Source of the DNA: Micromonospora ferruginea
GTDB lineage: Bacteria; Actinomycetota; Actinomycetes; Mycobacteriales; Micromonosporaceae
Direction of reading: 5' to 3'
DNA length: 64,000 bases
Assembly: GCF_013694245.2 (NCBI RefSeq)
Contig: NZ_CP059322.2
Span: 2,042,001 to 2,106,000 of the forward strand
Part shown: positions 8,661 to 16,018 of the stretch, in pieces
Layout of the letters: each line of letters begins with the position of its first letter
Numbering within the stretch: position 1 is the first letter of the stretch
Program-made: the position numbers and the translations under genes
Notes under the pieces: model-generated
The model's input: the letters and a program-made list of their open reading frames with translations, nothing else
The model's database searches: none
What the model was told of the DNA's origin: nothing

Positions 8661-9521
8661 TCACGCCGGGGCGCCCGCGGTCACGCCGCCCAGCACGTGC
8701 AGCAACCGGCGCAACGCCGGCCGGCAACCCACTAGCCGCACGTGGGCGCGACCGCCGCGGATGGCGTGCGCCAGCTCGGTGGCGGCGCCCGCGTCGGCGA
8801 AGCTGAGGTCGGTCAGGTCCAGCGCCGGGGGTACGCGGCCCGGCTGCCGCCCGTCCGTCAGGTCACCCAGCATCGCCACGAGCGCGTCCCGGTTGCTCCG
8901 GTCCACCTGGCCCACCAGCCGCAGGCCCGGCGGATCGGTGGTCCGGTACGCCCGCAGCAGCGGCGACCACGAGCGGGTCGCCTCCGGGCCGGCGGTGCCG
9001 GGGTGGGTCGCGCCGAGGATCCGGAGCTGGTCGGCGGGGAAGCGCCGGCGGTCGTACACGCACAGGCCGGCGACCCGGCCGTCCGGGAAGAGCGGGTTGA
9101 GCGCCAGCTCGTAGCGTCGCAGCTCGTCCAGGGTGACGCCGGTGCCCAACATCCACGTCATGTCGCCGCTGAGGCGTATCCCCGGGTAGCCCTCGCGCCT
9201 GGCCTGGTCGATCTCGTGGTGGATTGCGTCGGCCAGCGTGGCCGGGGTGGGCCGGCCGTCGGCCAGGAAGGCGTCCACGGCCGGCAGGATCCGTAGCTGG
9301 CCCGCCGCCACCGCCGCCTCGGTGGGAACCCCGACGGCGTCGACCCGGAGGCGGACCGCCTGCGGCGTGGACGTCTCGGTGAAGCAGACCACCTTGTGGC
9401 CGCGGCGCAGACCGGCGGCGGCGAAGCGGCCGACGGCGTCGAGCGCGGCGTTGTCGTCGTCGTGGATCCAACAGACGTGGTCGCCCAGATCGACCTGGTC
9501 GACCACGGTCGTAGCAGTCAC
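8661..9521 (-). CDS. MEDS domain / STAS domain regulatory protein
   Basis: A 286-residue protein. Residues ~10-180 resemble the MEDS sensory domain (DHVCWIHDDD start, a degenerate P-loop-like region, SGDMTWML); residues ~190-286 form a STAS domain like anti-sigma factor antagonists (LDLTDLSFADAGAATELAHA). MEDS-STAS proteins are common in Streptomyces and Micromonospora, where STAS partners are kinases that control alternative sigma factors. The start is GTG with GGAAGG 9 bases upstream. It is divergent from the Rho-like gene. The signal is unknown. Confidence 0.82.
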   Translation of the reverse strand: MTATTVVDQVDLGDHVCWIHDDDNAALDAVGRFAAAGLRRGHKVVCFTETSTPQAVRLRVDAVGVPTEAAVAAGQLRILPAVDAFLADGRPTPATLADAIHHEIDQARREGYPGIRLSGDMTWMLGTGVTLDELRRYELALNPLFPDGRVAGLCVYDRRRFPADQLRILGATHPGTAGPEATRSWSPLLRAYRTTDPPGLRLVGQVDRSNRDALVAMLGDLTDGRQPGRVPPALDLTDLSFADAGAATELAHAIRGGRAHVRLVGCRPALRRLLHVLGGVTAGAPA

Positions 9522-9542
9522 GGTACGGGCCTTCCCGGTGCG

Positions 9543-9791
9543 TCAGGTGCTCACTGTAGCGAAGGACCGGACCGACGCCGTGCCGTGATCGCTTGCCGGC
9601 GCCGTCGGGGAGGGGTTAGCCTGCCTGTGGAACCGGATGCCGGCGCCAGGCGCCGCCCGGATTCCGTTCTCTCCCACACGATCGGTCCTCGACCGTCGTC
9701 CCCGCCGCAGCGACCGCCCGTCGGGCGGTCCCGGCCGCATTCCCTTCCGCCGTCGGTGGTGTCCACCGACGACGCCTGAGAAAGGCAACCC
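9543..9791 (+). other. long leader of the Rho-like gene
   Basis: The 249 bases contain several short hairpins (GCGACCGCCC with GGGCGGTC near 9707-9730; TCGGTGGTG with CACCGA near 9754-9772) before the AAAGG ribosome site. Such a leader could support attenuation or autoregulation, as rho genes are known to do elsewhere; no known motif was recognised. Confidence 0.4.
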
Positions 9792-10913
9792 ATGACCCAC
9801 GCATCCCGCCCGGTCAGCGGTGTCCTCGACACCGCCGGCGGGCACTTCCCACTCCGGGTGGACGGATACCTGCCGTCCACCGCGGACGTACACCTCACCG
9901 CCGGGCAGGTCCGCCGGTACGGCCTGCGCCGCGGCGACCTGGTCACCGGCGAGGTCGCCGGGGACTCCCGGCCGGGTCGACCGGTGTCGTTGGCCTGGCT
10001 CGACACCGTCAACGGCCGCACCCCGGAGCAGGCCCGGCACCGCCCCGACTTCTACCAGCTCACCCCGGTGTATCCCCGGCAGCGGCTGCGGCTGGAGACC
10101 GAGCCGCACGTGCTGGCCACCCGGGTCATCGACCTGGTGATGCCGATCGGCAAGGGCCAGCGTGCGCTGGTCGTGTCGCCGCCGAAGGCCGGCAAGACCA
10201 TGGTGCTGCAGGCGATCGCGAACGCGGTCACCCGCAACAACCCGGAGTGCCACCTGATGGTGCTGCTGGTGGACGAGCGGCCGGAGGAGGTCACCGACAT
10301 GTCGCGGTCGGTGAAGGGCGAGGTCGTCGCGGCCACGTTCGACCGTCCGCCGCAGGACCACACCACGATCGCCGAGCTGGCGATCGAGCGGGCCAAGCGC
10401 CTGGTCGAGCTGGGGCATGACGTGGTCGTGCTGCTCGACTCGCTGACCCGGCTCGGCCGCGCCTACAACCTCACCGTCCGCCCCGCCAGGCGTACCCTCT
10501 CCGGCGGCGTGGACGTGGCCGCGTTGACCCCGCCGAAGCAGTTGCTCGCGGCGGCCCGCGCCACCGAGGAGGCCGGTTCCCTGACCATCCTGGCCTCGGC
10601 CCTGGTGGAGACCGGGTCCGCCGCCGACACCCTCATCTTCGAGGAGTTCAAGAGCACCGGCAACGCGGAGCTGAGACTGGACCGCGCGCTCGCCGACCGG
10701 CGTACCTTCCCGGCGGTGGACCTGCGGGCCTCCGGCACCCGCCGGGAGGAGGCGCTGCTGTCGGACACCGAGCGGCAACGCCTGCGGGCGTTGCGTTCCG
10801 CGCTGTCCACCCTCGACCGGCAGGCCGCGCTGGACCAGTTGCTGCGCCACCTCACCGCGACCGGCGGCAACGCGCACCTGCTGGCCCGCCTCGGCGCGGC
10901 CGGCCACCGGTAA
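9792..10913 (+). CDS. compact Rho transcription termination factor paralogue
   Basis: A 373-residue RecA-type hexameric helicase of the Rho family. Seen: a cold-shock-like RNA-binding domain (residues ~8-75), Walker A SPPKAGKT (129-136), Walker B DVVVLLDS (210-217), a Q-loop LSGGVDVAAL and the Rho signature EEFKSTGNAELRLDR. It lacks the N-terminal helical domain and the long basic insertion of actinobacterial Rho, so it is probably a second copy. Two differences stand out: the RNP1 aromatic motif (GFGFLR in E. coli) reads GHFPLR, and the R-loop lysine (K326 in E. coli) is alanine. ATPase residues are intact, but RNA choice may be altered. Confidence 0.85.
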   Translation: MTHASRPVSGVLDTAGGHFPLRVDGYLPSTADVHLTAGQVRRYGLRRGDLVTGEVAGDSRPGRPVSLAWLDTVNGRTPEQARHRPDFYQLTPVYPRQRLRLETEPHVLATRVIDLVMPIGKGQRALVVSPPKAGKTMVLQAIANAVTRNNPECHLMVLLVDERPEEVTDMSRSVKGEVVAATFDRPPQDHTTIAELAIERAKRLVELGHDVVVLLDSLTRLGRAYNLTVRPARRTLSGGVDVAALTPPKQLLAAARATEEAGSLTILASALVETGSAADTLIFEEFKSTGNAELRLDRALADRRTFPAVDLRASGTRREEALLSDTERQRLRALRSALSTLDRQAALDQLLRHLTATGGNAHLLARLGAAGHR

Positions 10914-10952
10914 CCGCTCGCCCCTCGCCCGCGGCCCGGCGATACTCGTCCG

Positions 10953-12050
10953 GTGCCCGGACCGACCCTGACCGCCGCCCAGTCCGCCGCGCTGCGGCAC
11001 GTGCGCGACGTCGCCCTGCGGGGCCGACCGGCGGCGCTCGCCGTCATCGCCGCCCACCTCGCCGGGTCCGGCACCGACATCGGGTACGCGGACCTGATCG
11101 CGGCGGTGACCGGCCACGGCCGGTTGACTCTCAACTTCCACCCCGACCGGCTGCTGCGCGACGGCCGCACGGTGATCGAGGCGCTCGACGCCGAGGGCGT
11201 CTACCGCAGCCAGTTCTGCACCGGCATCGGCAACGGCGGGCTGACCGCCTTCCCCGGCGGCGACCGGGACGTCTGGGAGCGGTCGCTCTTCGGCGGCGCG
11301 TACCACCGTGCGGGCGTTCGTCCCGCGGAGCGCCCGACGTACGGCGGCCTCAACCTGCTCGACCATCCCGACGGCGCGTGCCCCCGCTTCGGCGCGTGCC
11401 ACCTGCGGTTGCGCCCGCAGGTGCTGACCCGGGCCACGTTCACGTTCGGCGACAGCAGCGTCGGCCCGAGCGACGTCGGCACCGTCGCCGCCTTCGAACC
11501 GGTCCTCGCCGCGCTGCTGGACGCCACCGTCGGCACCGGCACCAGCCTGGGCGTCTCGGGAATGGACACCGACGCCCTGCTGCGGACGCTGCTGTCCCGC
11601 CGGGAACGGGCGTCCGCGCGGGCCGGCCGGGCGCTGGACGACTACATCGAGGCGCAGGTGCACGGCGAGGTGCGCCTCGACCGCGACGTCGAGGCGGTGG
11701 TGGCCGACCCGTCGTTCCGCGACACCGAGGTGGGACGACGCCTCGCGGCGACGGCCGACCGGCACGGCTTCGCGCTGGACTGGCACGCCGGCTTCGAGCT
11801 GCCCGTGGACGCCGTCGACGCCGACTTCCGCGGCCCGGACATCCCACCGCTGGCCGCCCGTGTGCACGCCGAGTTCGCGCGAGCGGGGGAGCCGCTGCAC
11901 GCCGAGCTGATCGGCCGCGCCGCCGCCTCCCTGGTACGCGAGCCGCAGCGCTGGGCCGACCGCGGCCCGGCGGAGGTCACCCGGCAGCACCTCAAGCAGC
12001 TCTGGCACGTCCTGGTGTGGTTCGGCGAACCGTCCCGTTCCTCCCGCTGA
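10953..12050 (+). CDS. DUF3626-family protein
   Basis: A 365-residue protein matching what I recall of DUF3626: TLNFHPDRL, YRSQFCTGIGNGGLTAFPGG, WERSLFGGAYH, YGGLNLL and the C-terminal QHLKQLWHVLVWFGEP. No biochemical role is established to my knowledge. The GTG start at 10953 is preceded at 6 bases by GATACT, so it appears to have its own leaderless transcript only 39 bases after the Rho-like gene. No signal peptide or membrane segment is seen. Confidence 0.75.
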   Translation: MPGPTLTAAQSAALRHVRDVALRGRPAALAVIAAHLAGSGTDIGYADLIAAVTGHGRLTLNFHPDRLLRDGRTVIEALDAEGVYRSQFCTGIGNGGLTAFPGGDRDVWERSLFGGAYHRAGVRPAERPTYGGLNLLDHPDGACPRFGACHLRLRPQVLTRATFTFGDSSVGPSDVGTVAAFEPVLAALLDATVGTGTSLGVSGMDTDALLRTLLSRRERASARAGRALDDYIEAQVHGEVRLDRDVEAVVADPSFRDTEVGRRLAATADRHGFALDWHAGFELPVDAVDADFRGPDIPPLAARVHAEFARAGEPLHAELIGRAAASLVREPQRWADRGPAEVTRQHLKQLWHVLVWFGEPSRSSR

Positions 12051-12238
12051 GCGACCCGTCACCCGGTACCCGGCGTGACCCGGACCGCAGCTCGCGCCGC
12101 GCCTGACATATCCGGAATGACCGACAGGCCGAGCTGGTTGTGTCCCCCGTACCGCCGGCACCCAAACCCGGGTCGCCGGCCGACCCCCGAGGGGCGCTCA
12201 CCCCGGAGCGCGTCGTAACGATCGAAAGGGCAACCATC

Positions 12239-12964
12239 GTGAAGCAGCACGTCACCCGGTGGCTCCCCGCCGTCGCGAAGACCGCCTACGCGAAGACCAC
12301 CACCGTCGCCCAGAACCGCCGCGCCGCGCTGACCGTCGCCGGCGTGGCCGCCCTGGGCGGACTGGCCTTCGCCCCCACCGCCGTCGCCGCCCCGGTGACC
12401 AGCGGACCGCACGCCGGCGCCGTGGCCGCCATCGACCTCGCCACCGGCAAGAAGACCGCCACCGAGGCGGCCAAGTCCGGCCTGACCACCGGCGGCGACA
12501 AGGTGCCGGCCAAGGCCGACCGGCCGGCGCGGGACAAGCTCATGCCGCACGGCGTCGAGGGCGCGCAGTCGCGTATCCCGCTCGACGACGCGCAGGTCGA
12601 CAACGCCAAGGCCATCGTCGAGGCGGCCAAGGAGACCGGTGTGGGGGAGCGGGGCGCGGTGATCGGCGTCGCCACCTCCCTCCAGGAGTCGAAGCTCTAC
12701 AACCTGGGCCACCTCGGCACGTACAACGACCACGACTCGGAGGGCCTGTTCCAGCAGCGCCCGTCGTCCGGTTGGGGCTCGTCCGAGCAGATCACCGACC
12801 CGGAGTACGCCAGCAAGGCGTTCTTCGGCGCCCTGAAGAACGTCGGCGGCTGGCGGGACCTGCCGCTGACCAGCGCGGCGCAGACGGTCCAGGTGTCCGC
12901 CTACCCGTACGCGTACGCGCAGTGGGAGGAGCAGGCCGCGGACATCGTCCAGCAGCTCTGGTAA
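12239..12964 (+). CDS. secreted lysozyme-like/transglycosylase-like protein
   Basis: A 241-residue exported protein. A long basic N-region leads to a signal peptide core (ALTVAGVAALGGLAFAPTAVA). The C-terminal ~110 residues form a lysozyme-like domain: ATSLQESKLYNLGHLG with a candidate catalytic Glu, DSEGLFQQRPSSGWGS, and QTVQVSAYPYAYAQWE. This domain occurs in actinobacterial cell-wall hydrolases. GTG at 12239 is chosen over an upstream in-frame codon because GAAAGGG lies just before it and the signal peptide then sits at the N-terminus. The next gene encodes a shorter paralogue, so this is a local duplication. Confidence 0.82.
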   Translation: MKQHVTRWLPAVAKTAYAKTTTVAQNRRAALTVAGVAALGGLAFAPTAVAAPVTSGPHAGAVAAIDLATGKKTATEAAKSGLTTGGDKVPAKADRPARDKLMPHGVEGAQSRIPLDDAQVDNAKAIVEAAKETGVGERGAVIGVATSLQESKLYNLGHLGTYNDHDSEGLFQQRPSSGWGSSEQITDPEYASKAFFGALKNVGGWRDLPLTSAAQTVQVSAYPYAYAQWEEQAADIVQQLW

Positions 12965-12977
12965 CGCGTACCCCAAA

Positions 12978-13007
12978 GAACGGCCGGCCCCACGGGGCCG
13001 GCCGTTC
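12978..13007 (+). terminator. hairpin terminator after lysozyme-like gene
   Basis: Perfect 13-bp arms, GAACGGCCGGCCC (12978-12990) and its complement (12995-13007), enclose a 4-base loop 14 bases after the stop. No T-run follows, as is usual in actinobacteria. Confidence 0.85.
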
Positions 13008-13038
13008 CGCTCTCCCCGCCCGCCCCGCCCCGCCCCGC

Positions 13039-13119
13039 CCCCGCCGATCTTGCAGTTGTGGCCCTTGTAATGTCCCATTAGCCCGGTATGCACGGGCAGA
13101 AACTGCAAGATCGGCGGGG
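13039..13119. repeat. perfect 19-bp-arm palindrome with 43-base loop
   Basis: Arms at 13039-13057 and 13101-13119 are exact reverse complements containing CCGCCGATCTTGCAGTT. The style resembles dispersed intergenic palindromes of Micromonospora and differs from the GATCATGAGGTT type elsewhere in the window. Confidence 0.8.
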
Positions 13120-13262
13120 AGGCGAGAGCGTCCCGCCGTCGGTGCGGGCCCTGGACCTCTGCGAGAGCGGGCGCGAGGCGCCGTGGTGGCATCCGACCGG
13201 ATTGGCCTCGTGAGCGGGGTGTCCGGTTCGGCGGTGGTGGGTGGCACTCTGGCGGCGGAATC

Positions 13263-13329
13263 GGGGCGGGGTGCGGGGCGTTGTAACCCGGTGAACGACC
13301 GAGGAAGGCAAGCCCCGCACCCCCGCCCC
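13263..13329 (+). promoter_or_regulatory. stable stem in leader of second lysozyme-like gene
   Basis: GGGGTGCGGGGC (13268-13279) pairs perfectly with 13312-13323, and the stem extends by five more pairs across a single bulge. It encloses a 32-base loop with GTTGTAACCCGGTGAACGACC. Function is unknown; it could be a structured 5' leader or an operator. Confidence 0.45.
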
Positions 13330-13488
13330 CTCGGGGAATGACGGTGGCCGGCCGGTCGTTACACACACTCCCGGCCCCGCGACGAGCCCCGCGCTCCGCG
13401 CCCACGCCGGAACCCCTGATCTTCGAGCGCCTGACGGTGCCCGCACCCCCGCCCCTGGGGTGTGTCGACCCCCGAATGGAGCCCCCTG

Positions 13489-14037
13489 ATGAACACGATC
13501 CTGCGTAAGAGCATCCTGGGTATCGCTGGTCTGGCCTTCACCGGTGGCGTGTTCGCCGGCCCGATCGCCGCCCACGCCGACACCCCCGCGCACGCCGCGA
13601 GCAAGCCGGTGACGGCCACCGTGCAGGGTGAGCAGTCCACCATCGCGCTCAACGGTGAGCAGACGGCCAACGTGAAGGCGATCATCGCCGCGACGAAGAA
13701 GGCCGGCCTGCCCGAGCGGGCCGCGGTCATCTCGATCGCCACCAGCCTGCAGGAGTCGAAGCTGGAGAACCTGGGCCACCTCGGCGACCGCAACGACCAT
13801 GACTCGCTGGGTCTGTTCCAGCAGCGCCCCTCCAGTGGTTGGGGCACCCCGGAGGAGATCACCGACCCCGAGCACTCCACCCTCGCGTTCCTGAAGGGCC
13901 TCAAGCAGGTCGACGGCTGGCAGGACATGCCCCTGACCGAGGCCGCGCAGACCGTGCAGGTGTCCGCCTACCCGGACGCGTACGCGCAGTGGGAGAAGCA
14001 GGCTACCGACCTCGTCGCCCAGCACTGGACCAAGTAA
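13489..14037 (+). CDS. secreted lysozyme-like protein (short paralogue)
   Basis: A 182-residue exported protein with a clear signal peptide (MNTILRKSILGIAGLAFTGG onward, predicted cleavage after AHA near residue 31). The rest is the same lysozyme-like domain as the previous gene: ATSLQESKLENLGHLG, DSLGLFQQRPSSGWGTPEEI and QTVQVSAYPDAYAQWE. The ATG at 13489 follows a GGAG-type site. It has its own terminator. It probably acts on peptidoglycan at the cell surface, but catalytic competence cannot be judged because this domain also occurs as an apparently non-catalytic module. Confidence 0.85.
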   Translation: MNTILRKSILGIAGLAFTGGVFAGPIAAHADTPAHAASKPVTATVQGEQSTIALNGEQTANVKAIIAATKKAGLPERAAVISIATSLQESKLENLGHLGDRNDHDSLGLFQQRPSSGWGTPEEITDPEHSTLAFLKGLKQVDGWQDMPLTEAAQTVQVSAYPDAYAQWEKQATDLVAQHWTK

Positions 14038-14042
14038 GCACA

Positions 14043-14090
14043 CACGCCGAAGCCCGGCCCCCGAAGCATGGGGTGCCGGGCTTCGGCGTG
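14043..14090 (+). terminator. hairpin terminator
   Basis: Perfect 16-bp arms CACGCCGAAGCCCGGC (14043-14058) and complement (14075-14090) lie 6 bases after the stop codon of the lysozyme-like gene and also face the end of the opposing MFS gene. Confidence 0.9.
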
Positions 14091-14142
14091 TTAAGCGGGG
14101 CCCCTTCCTCTACCGGAGGCGTTAACGGGGGGCCCCTCCTTA
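14091..14142. repeat. TTAAGCGGGGCCCC-type dispersed repeat
   Basis: Two related units, TTAAGCGGGGCCCCTTCC and GTTAACGGGGGGCCCCTCC, lie in tandem. I associate this motif with repeated intergenic sequence in Micromonosporaceae. Here it supplies the last ~15 codons and the stop of the MFS gene on the minus strand. Confidence 0.6.
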
Positions 14143-15575
14143 CGCCGGCCGGCGAGGATGTCGACCACGGCGGCGGCCAGCGCCAGCACGATGATGCCGG
14201 CGGCCAGCAGCAGCGAGTGCCGGAACGCCACCGACCAGTCGCCCCGGTGGTCGGCGAGCGTCGAGAAGAACAACGCGCCCACCGCCGCGATGCCGGCGGC
14301 CGAGCCGATCCGCTGACCGGTCTGGAGCATGCCCGCCCCGCTGCCGGCCATCGGCACCGGCACCTCGGAGAGCGTGAGCGTCTGGTTGGGCGCGATCACC
14401 AGACCGCTGCCCAGCCCGGCGACGAGCAGCGGCAACGCGGTCCGCCACGGCACGTTGTCGTGCGGCCCGCCGGTCAGCACCAGGTCGGTCGCGACCAGGC
14501 CGACCACCACGGCGAGCAGTCCGATCGCGACCAGCGGCCGGCCGTACCGGGTGACCACCCGGCCGCCGAGCGCGGAGGCGAGCGCCGAGCCGAGCGCGAA
14601 CGGGGTGATCGCCAGGCCGGCCACCAGCGCGCTGTAGCCCAGCCCGATCTGGAGGTAGAGCGTGAAGATGAAGAAGATCGCGGTGAAGCCGGCGAAGTAG
14701 GCCAGCCCGATCAGCGAGCCGAGGGTGTACGAGCGCAGCCCGAACAACCGCAGGTCGAACAGGGGTGTGGCGTGCCGGGCGAACCGACGCTCCCAGAGCG
14801 CGAAGCCGGCCAGCAGCACCAGGCCGAGCGGGATCAGCAGCCACTTGGCCGGGCCCTGCCACTGCTCGCGTTGCACCAGCGGCAGCAGGATCACGGTGAC
14901 GCCGGCGCCGAGCAGCAGCACGCCCACCGGGTCGAGTCGGTGCCGGTCCGGTTGGCCACCGGGCCGGGCCGGCATCAGCCGCCAGCCGAGGACCATCGCC
15001 ACGATGCCGACCGGGATGTTCACGAAGAACACCCACCGCCAGCCGTGCTCGGCGCCGCCGAGCTGGATGAGCAGGCCGCCGAGCAGCGGCCCGACCGCGG
15101 TGGAGATGCCGATGGTGGCACCGAGCAGCCCGAACGCCCGACCCCGGTCGGCGCCCCGGAACAGTTGCTGGATCATGCCGCTGACCTGCGGGTTGACCAC
15201 GCCGGCCGCGGCGCCCTGGACGAGCCGGGCGACGATCAGCCAGGTCGCCGAGGTGGCCAGCCCGGCCAGCGCGCTGGTCAGCGTGAACAGTCCCACCCCG
15301 ACCACGAACGCGGTACGCCGCCCGCGCGCGTCACCGAACCGCCCGGCCGGCACCAGCACCAGGCCGAACGTCAGCGCGTACCCGGACAGCACCCACTGCA
15401 GGTCGCTCGGACCGGCGTGCAGCGCCCGGTCGATCGACGGGACGGCGACGTTGACGATGCTGACGTCCAGCAGCGTCATGAACGCCGCGACCAGGCCGAC
15501 GCCGAGCGCCCGCCAGCGACGCCGGTCGTCGATCCCGGTGTCCGCCACCGGCGACGCCGACCGGTCCTCGCTCAT
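14091..15575 (-). CDS. MFS drug transporter, DHA2 (EmrB/QacA) family
   Basis: A 494-residue efflux pump with about 14 hydrophobic segments. Seen: LLDVSIVNVAVPSI in helix 1 (DHA2 motif D1), GRFGDARGRR in loop 2-3, and the motif C-like GPLLGGLL in helix 5. It likely exports toxic organic compounds by proton antiport. The ATG at 15575 has a G-rich ribosome site; an ATG ten codons upstream (15605) is possible. The C-terminus (KEGPPVNASGRGRGPA) comes from the dispersed repeat at 14091-14142, suggesting a repeat-mediated extension. No regulator sits directly beside it apart from the small winged-helix-like protein upstream. Confidence 0.88.
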   Translation of the reverse strand: MSEDRSASPVADTGIDDRRRWRALGVGLVAAFMTLLDVSIVNVAVPSIDRALHAGPSDLQWVLSGYALTFGLVLVPAGRFGDARGRRTAFVVGVGLFTLTSALAGLATSATWLIVARLVQGAAAGVVNPQVSGMIQQLFRGADRGRAFGLLGATIGISTAVGPLLGGLLIQLGGAEHGWRWVFFVNIPVGIVAMVLGWRLMPARPGGQPDRHRLDPVGVLLLGAGVTVILLPLVQREQWQGPAKWLLIPLGLVLLAGFALWERRFARHATPLFDLRLFGLRSYTLGSLIGLAYFAGFTAIFFIFTLYLQIGLGYSALVAGLAITPFALGSALASALGGRVVTRYGRPLVAIGLLAVVVGLVATDLVLTGGPHDNVPWRTALPLLVAGLGSGLVIAPNQTLTLSEVPVPMAGSGAGMLQTGQRIGSAAGIAAVGALFFSTLADHRGDWSVAFRHSLLLAAGIIVLALAAAVVDILAGRRKEGPPVNASGRGRGPA

Positions 15576-15646
15576 CGTGCCCCCCACAGACCGTCGATCA
15601 CGCATCCCCGATCGCTACCCGGACCCCGGTGGGGCAAACGACGCGG

Positions 15647-15883
15647 TCAGGTCGTCTGGCGCGCGCACCAGCGGGGCCCGAAGTCCAGGCCCGACATCGG
15701 CGAGTCCTCCCGGTGCAGCAGCCCCCGCTCGGTGAGCGAGTGCAGCGGCTCGTGCACCTCCTCCTCGGTCATCTGGGTCTCCTCGGCGATCAGATCCGGG
15801 TAGGGCACGTGCCCGCGCACCTCCAGCGCGGTCACCGCCTGGTAGACCCGTTCCTCGACCTCGGACAACTGGACCTGAGGCAT
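15647..15883 (-). CDS. small winged-helix-like protein
   Basis: A 78-residue protein. EVEERVYQAVTALEVRGHVP, then EETQMTEEEVHEPLHSLTER and LLHREDS read like a compact winged helix with the recognition helix at ~40-55, as in small actinobacterial transcription regulators. The ATG at 15883 has the excellent ribosome site GAGGAGGAACG. It lies 71 bases upstream of the DHA2 pump in the same direction, so it could be co-transcribed with and regulate it. This is inference; no family name can be given. Confidence 0.75.
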   Translation of the reverse strand: MPQVQLSEVEERVYQAVTALEVRGHVPYPDLIAEETQMTEEEVHEPLHSLTERGLLHREDSPMSGLDFGPRWCARQTT

Positions 15884-16018
15884 CGTTCCTCCTCGGCGTG
15901 GGCCGCCCGCCCCGCGGACAGCCGGCGACCGGCGGTTACCCCGCCGGCAGGCGATGATGCCCACCCGTTCGAGGGTCGTACCGGGCGGTCCGCTCCGCCG
16001 GTGCCCTAGGCTGCACCC

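Larger units (their letters stand above)
13008..13488 (+). other. intergenic region with repeat and structured leader
   Basis: No gene is visible in these 481 bases. They hold the perfect palindromic repeat at 13039-13119 and the strong stem at 13263-13329. The sequence CCGCACCCCCGCCCC occurs twice (13316 and 13442). The last 150 bases form the leader of the second lysozyme-like gene. Confidence 0.6.

Noticed and set aside
13251..13488. c-di-AMP (ydaO) riboswitch before the lysozyme-like gene
   Set aside because: The conserved segments (GGGGTGAAT and the CCGAACCCGTCAGC type) are not present, although a strong stem is.
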